64,000 nucleotides of DNA from Saccharomonospora piscinae (lineage in GTDB: Bacteria > Actinomycetota > Actinomycetes > Mycobacteriales > Pseudonocardiaceae), in contig NZ_VCEK01000003.1 in the NCBI RefSeq assembly GCF_005862235.1, forward strand, positions 186,199 through 250,198. The letters run 5' to 3'. Shown one piece after another: positions 51,204 through 59,423 of the stretch. The number at the start of each line of letters is the position of its first letter. The stretch's first letter is position 1. A model generated the notes under the pieces. The model saw only the letters and a list, made by a program, of their open reading frames with translations. It was not told where the DNA came from and searched no databases. The translations under genes were made by a program, and so were the position numbers.

Positions 51204-52790
51204 GTGACGACACAATCCGCACAACCCGTGACCCGTGTACAGGAGTGGGCGGGGCTCGGCGTCATGTGCCTCGCGACCCTGTTCGTGGCGGCCGACGCGT
51301 TCGTCCTGATGCTGGCACTGCCCCACGTCGCCGTGGGGGTCGGTGCCGACGGCATCGAACAGCTCTGGATCGCCGACATCTACGCCATCATGCTGGGCAG
51401 TCTGCTGATCACCATGGGAGGGCTCGGCGACCGGATCGGCAGGCGCCGGTTGTTCCTCATCGGCGTCGCCGGCTTCGGCGTGGCGTCGGTGCTGGCCGCG
51501 TACGCGGTCGAGCCCACCATGTTGATCGCGGCACGAGCCCTGCTCGGTATGGCCAGTGCCGCCGCGATCCCGTCGACCCTCGGTCTCATCCGCACCATGT
51601 TCCGCGATCCCAAGCGGATGGGCCTGGCCTTCGGGATCTGGGCGTCGTTCTACACGGTCGGCGCCGTGCTCGGTCTGGTGATCGGGGGCGTCCTGCTGGC
51701 CAATTTCTGGTGGGGCTCGGTGTTCCTGGTGAACGTCCCCGCCGTCGCGCTGGTGCTGATCGTGGGGCCGCTGGTCCTGCCGAAGCACCGTGAGGTCGAA
51801 GCCGGGCGGCCGGACTGGTCCAGCTCCCTGCTCTCCCTCGGGGCGATCCTGCCCACGGTCTGGGGCGTCAAGGAGGTGTCCCGCGACGGGTGGGAACTCC
51901 TGCCGATCGCCGCTCTCGCGGTCGGCGTGGCGTTCGGTACGGCCTTCGTCCGCAGGCAGCGCAAGCTCACTCGCCCGTTGCTCGACCTCAGTCTCTTCCG
52001 CAACCGCAGCTTCTCCATCCCGCTGCTCGCGATGTTCATCCAGGCTGTGCTGACCGGGACCGTGATGCTGCTGCTGATGCTCGACTTCCAGCTCGTGCAG
52101 GGGCTCACGCCGTTGCAGGCCGGGCTGAGCCTGGCACCGGGACTCATCCTGAGTTCGCTGTGCGCGCCCGTGGTCGGCGTGCTCGCCAGGCGCTTCCGAC
52201 CCGCCTACCTGATGGCCTGTGGTGAGGCACTGGTCATCGTGGGCATGGTGCTGGTCTTCCTCGGTGGCAACACCAACGGGACCGCGCTGTTCATCCTCGG
52301 GTTCGCGCTGTGGTCGGCCGGTGGTTCCCCGCTGCTGGCCGTCGGTATGACGCTCATGGTGGGCTCGGCCCCGCCCGAGCGGGCCGGAGCCGCGTCCTCC
52401 ATGCCGCAGGTCAGTGCCGAGCTCGGCAACGGCATCGGGGTGGCGGTCGTGGGCAGTGTCGCGGTGGCGCTCTACCACGCGAGCATGACCGACAGCCTGC
52501 CGCCGGAGGTCCCGGCCGATGCCGCCGCCACCGCGGGCCAGAGCATCGCCAACGCGGCCGAAACCGCCGCGACGCTCCCGCCGGATCTGGCCGCGGTGGT
52601 GTTCGAGCACGCCAGGGAGGCGTTCACCGGCTCGTTGCAGGCGGTGACCGCCTTCACCGCGGTCGCGCTGGCCGGGGTGATCCTGCTGATCGTCGCCCGG
52701 TTGCGCCACGTCAAGCCGTTCGGGCAGGAGGACTCCGCCGGGCCGGAGGAGAACGCGCAGGCGACCGATGCGGCCGGAGACCCGCGCTGA
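51204..52790 (+). CDS. DHA2-type MFS exporter, copy A
   Basis: A 528-aa transporter with about 14 helices: VAADAFVLMLALPHVA (helix 1), IEQLWIADIYAIMLGSLLITMGGLGDRIGRRRL (motif A), GPLV and the long loop near residues 440-480. Typical of DHA2 drug exporters and of enediyne-cluster efflux pumps. GTG 51204 follows CGAGGTGA at 7-base spacing; upstream ORF parts are ignored. A paralogue lies at 56459. Likely self-resistance or product export. Confidence 0.87.
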   Translation: MTTQSAQPVTRVQEWAGLGVMCLATLFVAADAFVLMLALPHVAVGVGADGIEQLWIADIYAIMLGSLLITMGGLGDRIGRRRLFLIGVAGFGVASVLAAYAVEPTMLIAARALLGMASAAAIPSTLGLIRTMFRDPKRMGLAFGIWASFYTVGAVLGLVIGGVLLANFWWGSVFLVNVPAVALVLIVGPLVLPKHREVEAGRPDWSSSLLSLGAILPTVWGVKEVSRDGWELLPIAALAVGVAFGTAFVRRQRKLTRPLLDLSLFRNRSFSIPLLAMFIQAVLTGTVMLLLMLDFQLVQGLTPLQAGLSLAPGLILSSLCAPVVGVLARRFRPAYLMACGEALVIVGMVLVFLGGNTNGTALFILGFALWSAGGSPLLAVGMTLMVGSAPPERAGAASSMPQVSAELGNGIGVAVVGSVAVALYHASMTDSLPPEVPADAAATAGQSIANAAETAATLPPDLAAVVFEHAREAFTGSLQAVTAFTAVALAGVILLIVARLRHVKPFGQEDSAGPEENAQATDAAGDPR

Positions 52791-52848
52791 ACACGGGATC
52801 CGGCGCAGCCGGGAAAAATCATCGCCACAGATCGATGAGGTGAGAAGA

Positions 52849-54024
52849 ATGAGCCGAATCAGTCCTTTCCGTGTCGACATTCCGCAGTCGGATATCGACG
52901 AACTGAACCGCAGGCTCGATGCGACCCGATGGGCGGACGAGATTCCCGGAACCGGGTGGGAGCGAGGTGTTCCGCTCGGATACCTCAAGGAGCTGGCACA
53001 GTACTGGAGAAACGAATTCGACTGGCGGGCCGCGGAGCAGTGGCTCAATCAGTACCCCCAGTTCACGACCGAGATCGACGGCGCGAACGTGCATTTCCTG
53101 CACGTCCGTTCGGCCGAACCGGATGCCACGCCGTTGATCCTCACCCACGGCTGGCCCAGCTCGTCGGCGCAGTACATCGACATGATCGGCCCGCTGACCG
53201 ACCCGGCGGCGCACGGGGGAGACCCGGCGGACGCCTTCCACGTGGTGGTGCCCACCATCCCGGGCTACGGGTTCTCCGGCCCCACCGGGCAGCGGGGTTG
53301 GAGTATGAGCCGCGTGGCGCGCGCGTGGGCGGAGCTGATGAGCCGGCTCGGCTACGACCGCTATGTCACCCAGGGCGGTGACTGGGGCAAGGTGATCTCG
53401 CTCGAACTCGGCCGGATCGACGCCGAGCACATCGACGCGGTCCACATCAACATGCTGGTCACGATGTTCGAGGACGACCCCGAGGTGCTGGCCGGCCTGT
53501 CCGACGAGGACATGGTGAAGGTCGAGCACACCCGCTGGTTCGCCGACGTGTGTACGGCGTGGAGCAGGCAGCAGGCGACCCGGCCGCAGACCCTCGCCTA
53601 CGCGCTGACCGACTCCCCGATCGGCCAGCTCGCCTGGATGACCGAGAAGTACAAGGAATGGGCCGACACGGTCGACCGGGTCGAGGACGCGATCGATCGG
53701 GACACGCTGCTCACGATGGTGTCGACGTACTGGTTCACGGCCACCGCCGGTTCCAGCGCCCACATGTACTTCGAGACCATGCACACCATGGCCGACCACA
53801 TCCGGACCTGGGGCGGCCCGTGGCCACTGTCCGTTCCGGTCGGTGTCGCGGTCTTCCCCGCGGACGCCACCCGGCCGATCCGCCGCTTCGCCGAGCAGGT
53901 GCTGCCGTCGATGACCCGCTGGACCGAGTTCGACCGGGGCGGGCACTTCGCGCCACTGGAGCAGCCCGAGTCGCTGGTCGGCGACATCCGGGAGTTCGTC
54001 AGGTCGGTGCGGGAGCAACGCTGA
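52849..54024 (+). CDS. Epoxide hydrolase (SgcF/NcsF2-like)
   Basis: A 391-aa alpha/beta-hydrolase with the microsomal-type N-terminal EHN segment (FRVDIPQSDIDELNRRLDAT, WERGVPLGYLKELAQYW), oxyanion HGWP (100-103), nucleophile Asp178 in QGGDWG, and catalytic His366 in RGGHFAPLEQP. Epoxide hydrolases of this subfamily open the warhead epoxide in nine-membered enediyne pathways (SgcF, NcsF2). ATG 52849 with RBS GAGGTGAGAAG. It follows the MFS gene by 58 bases and ends at a strong bidirectional terminator. Confidence 0.88.
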   Translation: MSRISPFRVDIPQSDIDELNRRLDATRWADEIPGTGWERGVPLGYLKELAQYWRNEFDWRAAEQWLNQYPQFTTEIDGANVHFLHVRSAEPDATPLILTHGWPSSSAQYIDMIGPLTDPAAHGGDPADAFHVVVPTIPGYGFSGPTGQRGWSMSRVARAWAELMSRLGYDRYVTQGGDWGKVISLELGRIDAEHIDAVHINMLVTMFEDDPEVLAGLSDEDMVKVEHTRWFADVCTAWSRQQATRPQTLAYALTDSPIGQLAWMTEKYKEWADTVDRVEDAIDRDTLLTMVSTYWFTATAGSSAHMYFETMHTMADHIRTWGGPWPLSVPVGVAVFPADATRPIRRFAEQVLPSMTRWTEFDRGGHFAPLEQPESLVGDIREFVRSVREQR

Positions 54025-54035
54025 CCCGGTGGTGA

Positions 54036-54080
54036 CATGACTGACCCCGGCGACCGGTGAGGGCGCCGGGGTCAGTCATG
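54036..54080. terminator. Bidirectional terminator hairpin
   Basis: A perfect 17-bp stem (CATGACTGACCCCGGCG, 54036-54052; complement 54064-54080) with an 11-base loop, between the converging epoxide hydrolase and methyltransferase genes. No U-run, as is common in actinobacteria. Confidence 0.85.
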
Positions 54081-54104
54081 TGCGATGCGGCTGGCCGCGA
54101 GCGA

Positions 54105-55646
54105 TCACATCGGCTTCTGCGCCGTGATGACGTAGTGCAGGCCGGGACCGGAACGGTCGATCACCGTCAGCCCGGCGTCGGCGAGCCAGCGGTCCAGGTC
54201 GGCGCGGTCGAAGAGGATGAGCCCGTCCTGGTGACTCTTCGGGAAGCGGTGCGAGCGCACGAAGTGGTGATAGATCTCGTCCTCGGAGTTGACGAAGGTG
54301 AACAGCGTGAACGTCCCCCCGGGGCGGAGGCAGCGGCCGACCTCGGCGAGCGCGTACGGAGCCTCCTCGGGAAACGCCTGGAGCGCGTCCCAGCAGGTCA
54401 CCGCGCCGAGTGAGTTGTCGTCGAACGGCAGGTAGCGGGCGTTGCCCACGACAGCGGGAACGTCCGGCCTGCGGTCCCGCAACGTGGCGAGGCTGGCGGG
54501 CAGCAGGTCCAGCGCCAGCACCCGTTCCGCACCGACGGCGTTGGCGAGTGTGTCGGTCCACAGCCCGCCGCCCGCCGCGAGGTCGAGGACGGTGCCCTCC
54601 ACCGGCCGGAGGTGCTGCCTGATGTAGTCACCCTCCCACTGCGGGCTCACCTCGTTGTCCCAGTTCATCCCGCAGATCCGTTTGAACGCGGGACGCGCGT
54701 AGACATCGATGAAGTAGGCCATCGTGCCGATGTTGGACAGCGCGAAGAGGAAGTCGTCGCTGTGGTCCTTGCCGTCGTGGACGCTGGTGAGGACGTTGAG
54801 CATCCCCTTGGAGATGGGAAAGCCCGCGTCACAGCCGGAGCACTCGGCCAGGCCCTGCCGGATCGTCAGCTTGCTCCGGCAGCGCGAGCACCGCAGCGCG
54901 GCGGTGTGCGGGGCGTAGATCGCGACGTCGTCGGCGTCGGTGGGCCGCGCCTCGCGCACCGGGGTGTCGTCGGGATACACCGGCTGGGGCATGCCGTGGC
55001 GGATGGCGTAGTACGACTTCGCGCCCGCGTGCGCGCGCACGGCCGCGATGTCGTTGTGCCACTGTTGGGCGACCTGCTCAGGGGTGAGGGTGCGGATCCA
55101 CGCCCGGTCGACCTCCCGCTCGGACTCGAACATGGAGTCGTAGGCCGCCGGGTAGGGAAAGACCCGGCCGATGCTCGGGTCGTCCGGATCGAGCTCGTCG
55201 AGTGCGCGGTCCAATCGGGACATGTCGTCCTCGTCGAGCCGCAGGGTCGTCGCGACCGCGAGAATCCGGGACCTCTCCTCGGGAAAATGCGACAGCAGGT
55301 ACAGCAGGGCCCAGTGCAGCGGTTGCTGCCGGGTGCTGCTCTGCCAGAGCCGCAGGTACTGGCCCAGTTCGGCACGCACGGCCGAGGTCACCGCACCGCT
55401 TTCGGGATACTCCGCCTGCACGAGCAGCCCGAACAGCTCCGCCAGGTATGCCTTCCGCAGTTCGTCGACCTGTGTCATCCGGGGCACCAGCGCGGTCACC
55501 GCGGGCAGGGCCAGCGTGGTCAGGTCACCGTTTCGCCAGACGGCCTGAAGCAGTCGACGGTAGCTCGCCTCGAGTTCGTCCGGTGGCGCGGAGAGAAACG
55601 AATCCACCAGCGGTGAGATCGTGTTCGAATTGCTCGCGACAGTCAT
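54105..55646 (-). CDS. SAM methyltransferase with N-terminal extension and zinc ribbon
   Basis: A 513-aa protein. The C-terminal half is a class I methyltransferase: VLDLAAGGGLWTDTLA (about 345-360), ALDLLP, RYLPFDDNSLGAVTCWDALQ and LRPGGTFTLFTFV. Before it is a Cys-ribbon RCSRCRSKLTIRQGLAECSGC (about residues 247-268), as in RlmA/UbiE-like enzymes. The first ~220 residues (helical; SFLSAPPDELEASYRRLLQAVW) are unrecognised by me. Substrate unknown; O- or N-methylation of the pathway product is likely. Confidence 0.8.
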   Translation of the reverse strand: MTVASNSNTISPLVDSFLSAPPDELEASYRRLLQAVWRNGDLTTLALPAVTALVPRMTQVDELRKAYLAELFGLLVQAEYPESGAVTSAVRAELGQYLRLWQSSTRQQPLHWALLYLLSHFPEERSRILAVATTLRLDEDDMSRLDRALDELDPDDPSIGRVFPYPAAYDSMFESEREVDRAWIRTLTPEQVAQQWHNDIAAVRAHAGAKSYYAIRHGMPQPVYPDDTPVREARPTDADDVAIYAPHTAALRCSRCRSKLTIRQGLAECSGCDAGFPISKGMLNVLTSVHDGKDHSDDFLFALSNIGTMAYFIDVYARPAFKRICGMNWDNEVSPQWEGDYIRQHLRPVEGTVLDLAAGGGLWTDTLANAVGAERVLALDLLPASLATLRDRRPDVPAVVGNARYLPFDDNSLGAVTCWDALQAFPEEAPYALAEVGRCLRPGGTFTLFTFVNSEDEIYHHFVRSHRFPKSHQDGLILFDRADLDRWLADAGLTVIDRSGPGLHYVITAQKPM

Positions 55647-55781
55647 TCTCGTATGTCCTCCTGGACGTCACGCCGTGATGTCAGCTCAGCGCGGGCAAGA
55701 ATTGATTCACTGCCAACTGTGCGGCACGGTGTGCGGAAGCCGCGCCTTCTGGCGTGCGGAGAACGGCTGTGACAACGGAAA

Positions 55782-55813
55782 ACGCCCGGCCTCGCGCGGG
55801 CGAGACCGGGCGT
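55782..55813 (-). terminator. Rho-independent terminator after the DHFR-like gene
   Basis: On the minus strand a GC-rich stem (ACGCCCGG...CCGGGCGT, 14 bp with one mismatch, loop CCGC) is followed by TTTT. It lies just downstream of the stop at 55833. Confidence 0.8.
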
Positions 55814-55832
55814 CCTTCAAGAGCTCAAGAGC

Positions 55833-56387
55833 TCATGCGGGGGTGTAGTGCAGAGCCACCACACCGGTGTCGTGCTGCTTCGCCTCCACCAGCTTCAGGT
55901 CGAGCCGCGAGTCCAGCAGCAGGGTCCCGTCGGGGATGGTGGCCGGGTTCAGGTGGATGTAGTAGTCGTCGATGAGGCCCGCGTTGGCGAGGGCCTTCGT
56001 GATCCCGATTCCACCGGCGATCAGGATGTCCTTGCCCGGCTGCTCCTTGAGCGCCCTGACCGCGTCGAGGTCGCCCAGGATGCGCGTGTTGGGCCACGCG
56101 GGGTCGGCCTCGGTCAACGTCGTCGAGACGACGAACTTGCTCAGGTCGTACTGCCAGCGGGCGTGCCGGGCCACGTCCGAGTCGGACTCGTCCTTGGCGG
56201 CCTCCGGCCAGAAACCGAGGAAGTCCTGGTACATCTTCCGGCCCATGAGAATGGCGTCACACCGCTCGTGCAGCGAGTTCGTGAACTCCCAGGTCTGCTC
56301 GGAGATGGAGGCCCAGAACATCTCGTCGCCCGGGTCGGCACCGTAGCCGTTGAGCGTCGACTGCATGTACATGATGACCTTGCGCAT
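55833..56387 (-). CDS. Dihydrofolate-reductase-like (RibD C-terminal) protein
   Basis: A 184-aa protein of the RibD_C/DHFR-like fold found widely in actinobacteria: MRKVIMYMQSTLNGYGA, RCDAILMGRKMYQDF, FVVSTTLTEADPAWPNTRIL, DILIAGGIGITKALANAGLIDDYYIHLNP and the late TGVVALHYTP. It binds NADPH, but substrates of this subgroup are not defined. RBS GGAGAGAAG before ATG 56387. Lies between the methyltransferase and the second exporter; its own terminator follows. Confidence 0.87.
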   Translation of the reverse strand: MRKVIMYMQSTLNGYGADPGDEMFWASISEQTWEFTNSLHERCDAILMGRKMYQDFLGFWPEAAKDESDSDVARHARWQYDLSKFVVSTTLTEADPAWPNTRILGDLDAVRALKEQPGKDILIAGGIGITKALANAGLIDDYYIHLNPATIPDGTLLLDSRLDLKLVEAKQHDTGVVALHYTPA

Positions 56388-56458
56388 ACTTCTTCTCTCC
56401 TTTTCTTCGGGGTCCGGCGGTTCTTCCGGCACCGGACCGACAAATCGGCCGGCCGTTC

Positions 56459-58120
56459 TCAGCTCGCCGGCCGTGGGTCGGGCTGCTCCGCGGCATGCGC
56501 GTGCGGCTCTTCCGCAGGAGCCTCGCCGGGCTCGGTGGCCGCGGCCGCGTCCGGGTCGGTCCCCTCGGGGCCGGTCCCTTCCGGCGCGGCTTCCTCGGAG
56601 CCCGTCGGTGGGACGTGCCTGAGCAGCGCGGCGATCGTGACGGCCGCGACGATCAGGATCACGATGCACACCACGGCGAAGACGTTCATGCCGCTGGCGA
56701 AGGCCGACTTCGCCGCGCTCGACAACTGCTCACCCAGCTGTCCGGGCAGGTCGGCCGCGATGGTCAACGCGCTGGCGACGTTGTCCTGCGCGGTGGTGAG
56801 CAGATCGCCACTCAGACCGGAGGGGGCGGTGTCGTCGAGTTGAGCCACGTAGACCGCGGCGCCCACGCTGCCCATGACCGCCACGCCGAGCGAACCGCCC
56901 GCCTCGTTGGCGACCTGGGCCATGGAGGACGACGACCCGGCCTTCTCCGGCGGTGCGGAGCTGACCACCAGGTTGGTGCCCAGCGACAGCAGCGGGCCCT
57001 CACACAGTCCCATGATCGCGAACCCGACGATCAGCACCACGGGACTCGAATTCGCGTCGAGCTGCGAGAACATCGCGAACGGGATGACGATCCCCGCGAT
57101 GCCGCCCGAGATCAGGTACGCGGGCCGCATCCGCTGGCCGAGCATGGGGGAGACGGTGGCACTGATCGTGGCCACCACCATGCCCGGAAGCAGGCAGAAC
57201 GCGGCCGTCAGCGGCGTCATCCCCGACACGGACTGGAGGAACTGGGTGATGTAGTACATGCTCGACCCGCCGATGAGGGCGTAGAGCAGCAGGCCGACCA
57301 GCATGGTGCTGAACGAGCGGTTTCCGAACAGGCGCAGGTCCATGAACGGTTCGGTCAGGCGGAGCTGGCGCCGGACGAAGACCAGGGCCAGCACGATGCC
57401 GGCGAGGCCGGCGAGGATCGGCCCCGCCTGCCAGCCGTACCGGGCCACCTCCTTGAGGCCGAAGATGAACGCGATGACCGCGAGCACCGACAGCAGCGCG
57501 CTGACGAGGTCGAGCTTGCCCGCCTCGGTGTTCTTGAACTCGGGAACCAGCAGCGGGCAGGCCAGCAGCAGCACCACCATCACCGGCACCGCGAGCAGGA
57601 AGACCGCACCCCACCAGAACTGGGCCAGCATGACCCCGCCGACCACCGGGCCGAGAATCGAACCGAGCGTGAAGCCGCCGGCCCAGATGCCGATCGCGAC
57701 ACCCATCTGCTTGGGGTCCCGGAACATGTTGGTGATCAGGGCGAGCGTGGACGGCGCGAGCGTCGACCCGGCGATGCCCAGCAGCGCCCTGCCGACGATG
57801 AGCAACTCGGTCGTGGGGGCGAACGCGCACAGCAGCGAGGCGACCGCGAAGCTCGCCGCGCCGATCATCAGCAGTCTCCGCCTGCCGATCCGGTCTCCCA
57901 ACGTGCCCATCGTGATCAGGAAACCGCCGACGAGGAAGCCGTAGATGTCGAGAATCCACAGTTGCTCGACAGTGCTGGGCTGCAGGTCAGCCGTGATATC
58001 CGGCAGTGCCAGCAGCAGCACGAACATGTCGAACGTGATCATCATCGTGGCCACGGCCAGGACCGCGAGACCGGCCCACTCCCGGCCTCCGGCCCTGGGC
58101 GGGGGTTCTGCGTTAGTCAC
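56459..58120 (-). CDS. DHA2-type MFS exporter, copy B
   Basis: A 553-aa transporter, closely similar in motifs to the exporter at 51204: REWAGLAVLAVATMMITFDMF, VEQLWILDIYGFLVGGFLITMGTLGDRIGRRRL, and an Ala/Glu/Pro-rich cytoplasmic C-terminal tail (GPEGTDPDAAAATEPGEAP). GTG 58120 with upstream GGAGGA. Paralogous pumps bracketing an epoxide hydrolase and methyltransferase suggest two export routes or a duplication. Confidence 0.87.
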   Translation of the reverse strand: MTNAEPPPRAGGREWAGLAVLAVATMMITFDMFVLLLALPDITADLQPSTVEQLWILDIYGFLVGGFLITMGTLGDRIGRRRLLMIGAASFAVASLLCAFAPTTELLIVGRALLGIAGSTLAPSTLALITNMFRDPKQMGVAIGIWAGGFTLGSILGPVVGGVMLAQFWWGAVFLLAVPVMVVLLLACPLLVPEFKNTEAGKLDLVSALLSVLAVIAFIFGLKEVARYGWQAGPILAGLAGIVLALVFVRRQLRLTEPFMDLRLFGNRSFSTMLVGLLLYALIGGSSMYYITQFLQSVSGMTPLTAAFCLLPGMVVATISATVSPMLGQRMRPAYLISGGIAGIVIPFAMFSQLDANSSPVVLIVGFAIMGLCEGPLLSLGTNLVVSSAPPEKAGSSSSMAQVANEAGGSLGVAVMGSVGAAVYVAQLDDTAPSGLSGDLLTTAQDNVASALTIAADLPGQLGEQLSSAAKSAFASGMNVFAVVCIVILIVAAVTIAALLRHVPPTGSEEAAPEGTGPEGTDPDAAAATEPGEAPAEEPHAHAAEQPDPRPAS

Positions 58121-58347
58121 CCTGGAGTCCTCCCGTTTCGGCGTGTGAAGCGTGGATCTACCTACACGACGAACGAGCGATCGGCGATTCAACAGCAGCC
58201 GCGAACGGGTTCGCGAGTTCCTCCGAACGGGTGAATAGCGGGTATGGGGGCGGGACCGTTCGGGCCAGCATCCTCGAAGGTGATCCACCGTGTCCACCCT
58301 GCGACGATGAGTGTTCGACAGCCTCACGACGAACGCTGGAGGGGAAG

Positions 58348-59199
58348 ATGACCACCGACCGAGCTCCGGCGGAGTCCGACCCGGCCGAGTCCGACGTCGC
58401 GATCCTGCAGGAGGTGGCGGGCCGGATTCTCTCGAGGACCTGGGGCGACAACTTTCACTCCGGTTACTGGGAGTCCGACGACGACATCTCGCCCAACGAG
58501 ATCGCACAGTGGCGGATGAACGACGTCATGATCAAGAAGCTGGGCGTGTCCCGCGGGCAGCGGGTGCTCGACGTCGGCGCCGGTGTCGGTGCTCCGGCGT
58601 TCCAGCTGGCCGAGCAGACCGGCGCCACCGTGGTGGGAGTGGCGATCACCAGATCGCACGTCGAGGAGATGCGGCGGCGTGCCCGGCAGCGGGGCCTCGA
58701 CCACCTGGTCTCCGCCGAACTGGTCGACGCGCTGGCGATGCCCTACCCGGACGACTCCTTCGACGCCGCGTGGGTGGTCGAATCGTTCATCAACATCGAT
58801 CGGGCACCCGGCCTGCGGGCGATCGCGCGTGTGCTCAAACCGGGTGGCAGGCTGCTGTTCACCGACGTCCTGCAGCCCACCCGGCCGGTCGCCGACACCG
58901 ACGAGGCGCGCGCCGAGATGCTCGACACCATGGAGATGGGGCAACTGCCCACTCGCGAGCAGTACCTGCGGTGGGTGCGCGACGCCGGATTCGTCGACGT
59001 CGAAATGATCGACATCACCGCGCACACTCGCTCGACCGGCGAACGGATCGCGGCGGGAATCCGGGAGCACTACGACACGCTCGTGGCGGAGCTGGGTCCG
59101 GAAGGCGCGGAGATTCTCGAACAGATGATGACCTCGATCGAGGTCGAGTACGTGCTGACCACGGCACGGCTTCCGGAGGCGGGAGCGGCGTCCTCCTGA
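58348..59199 (+). CDS. SAM-dependent methyltransferase (UbiE/sarcosine-type)
   Basis: A 283-aa class I methyltransferase: FHSGYWESDDD, SAM-binding VLDVGAGVGAPAFQLA (about 73-88), VGVAITRSHVEEMRRRA, DALAMPYPDDSFDAAWVVES, and ARVLKPGGRLLFTDVLQP. Related actinobacterial enzymes methylate polyketide or terpenoid hydroxyls. ATG 58348 with RBS GGAGGGGAAG. Divergent from exporter B with a 227-base gene-free gap; followed by a hairpin terminator. Confidence 0.88.
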   Translation: MTTDRAPAESDPAESDVAILQEVAGRILSRTWGDNFHSGYWESDDDISPNEIAQWRMNDVMIKKLGVSRGQRVLDVGAGVGAPAFQLAEQTGATVVGVAITRSHVEEMRRRARQRGLDHLVSAELVDALAMPYPDDSFDAAWVVESFINIDRAPGLRAIARVLKPGGRLLFTDVLQPTRPVADTDEARAEMLDTMEMGQLPTREQYLRWVRDAGFVDVEMIDITAHTRSTGERIAAGIREHYDTLVAELGPEGAEILEQMMTSIEVEYVLTTARLPEAGAASS

Positions 59200-59225
59200 C
59201 GCCTGCCCGCCGCGCCCTGTGAGGG

Positions 59226-59264
59226 CGACGGCCCGGTCGTCGCAACGAGCGGGCCGGGCCGTCG
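59226..59264 (+). terminator. Hairpin terminator
   Basis: CGACGGCCCGG (59226-59236) pairs with CCGGGCCGTCG (59254-59264), loop 17 bases, directly after the methyltransferase stop and before the UNBV operon. Confidence 0.7.
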
Positions 59265-59423
59265 GAAGCACCGGGCTTTTCGAACAAAAACATTTGCCGC
59301 GTCAATCATTCGTCGCGCGGCCCCCTTGTGCGGTCGGCCGTGTCGGCGAATCCGGGCGGAACCGCTTTCAGGCTTCTGCTGCCGACTGCCGGTATCGTCG
59401 TAATTCGCGAGGAGACTGCGATA

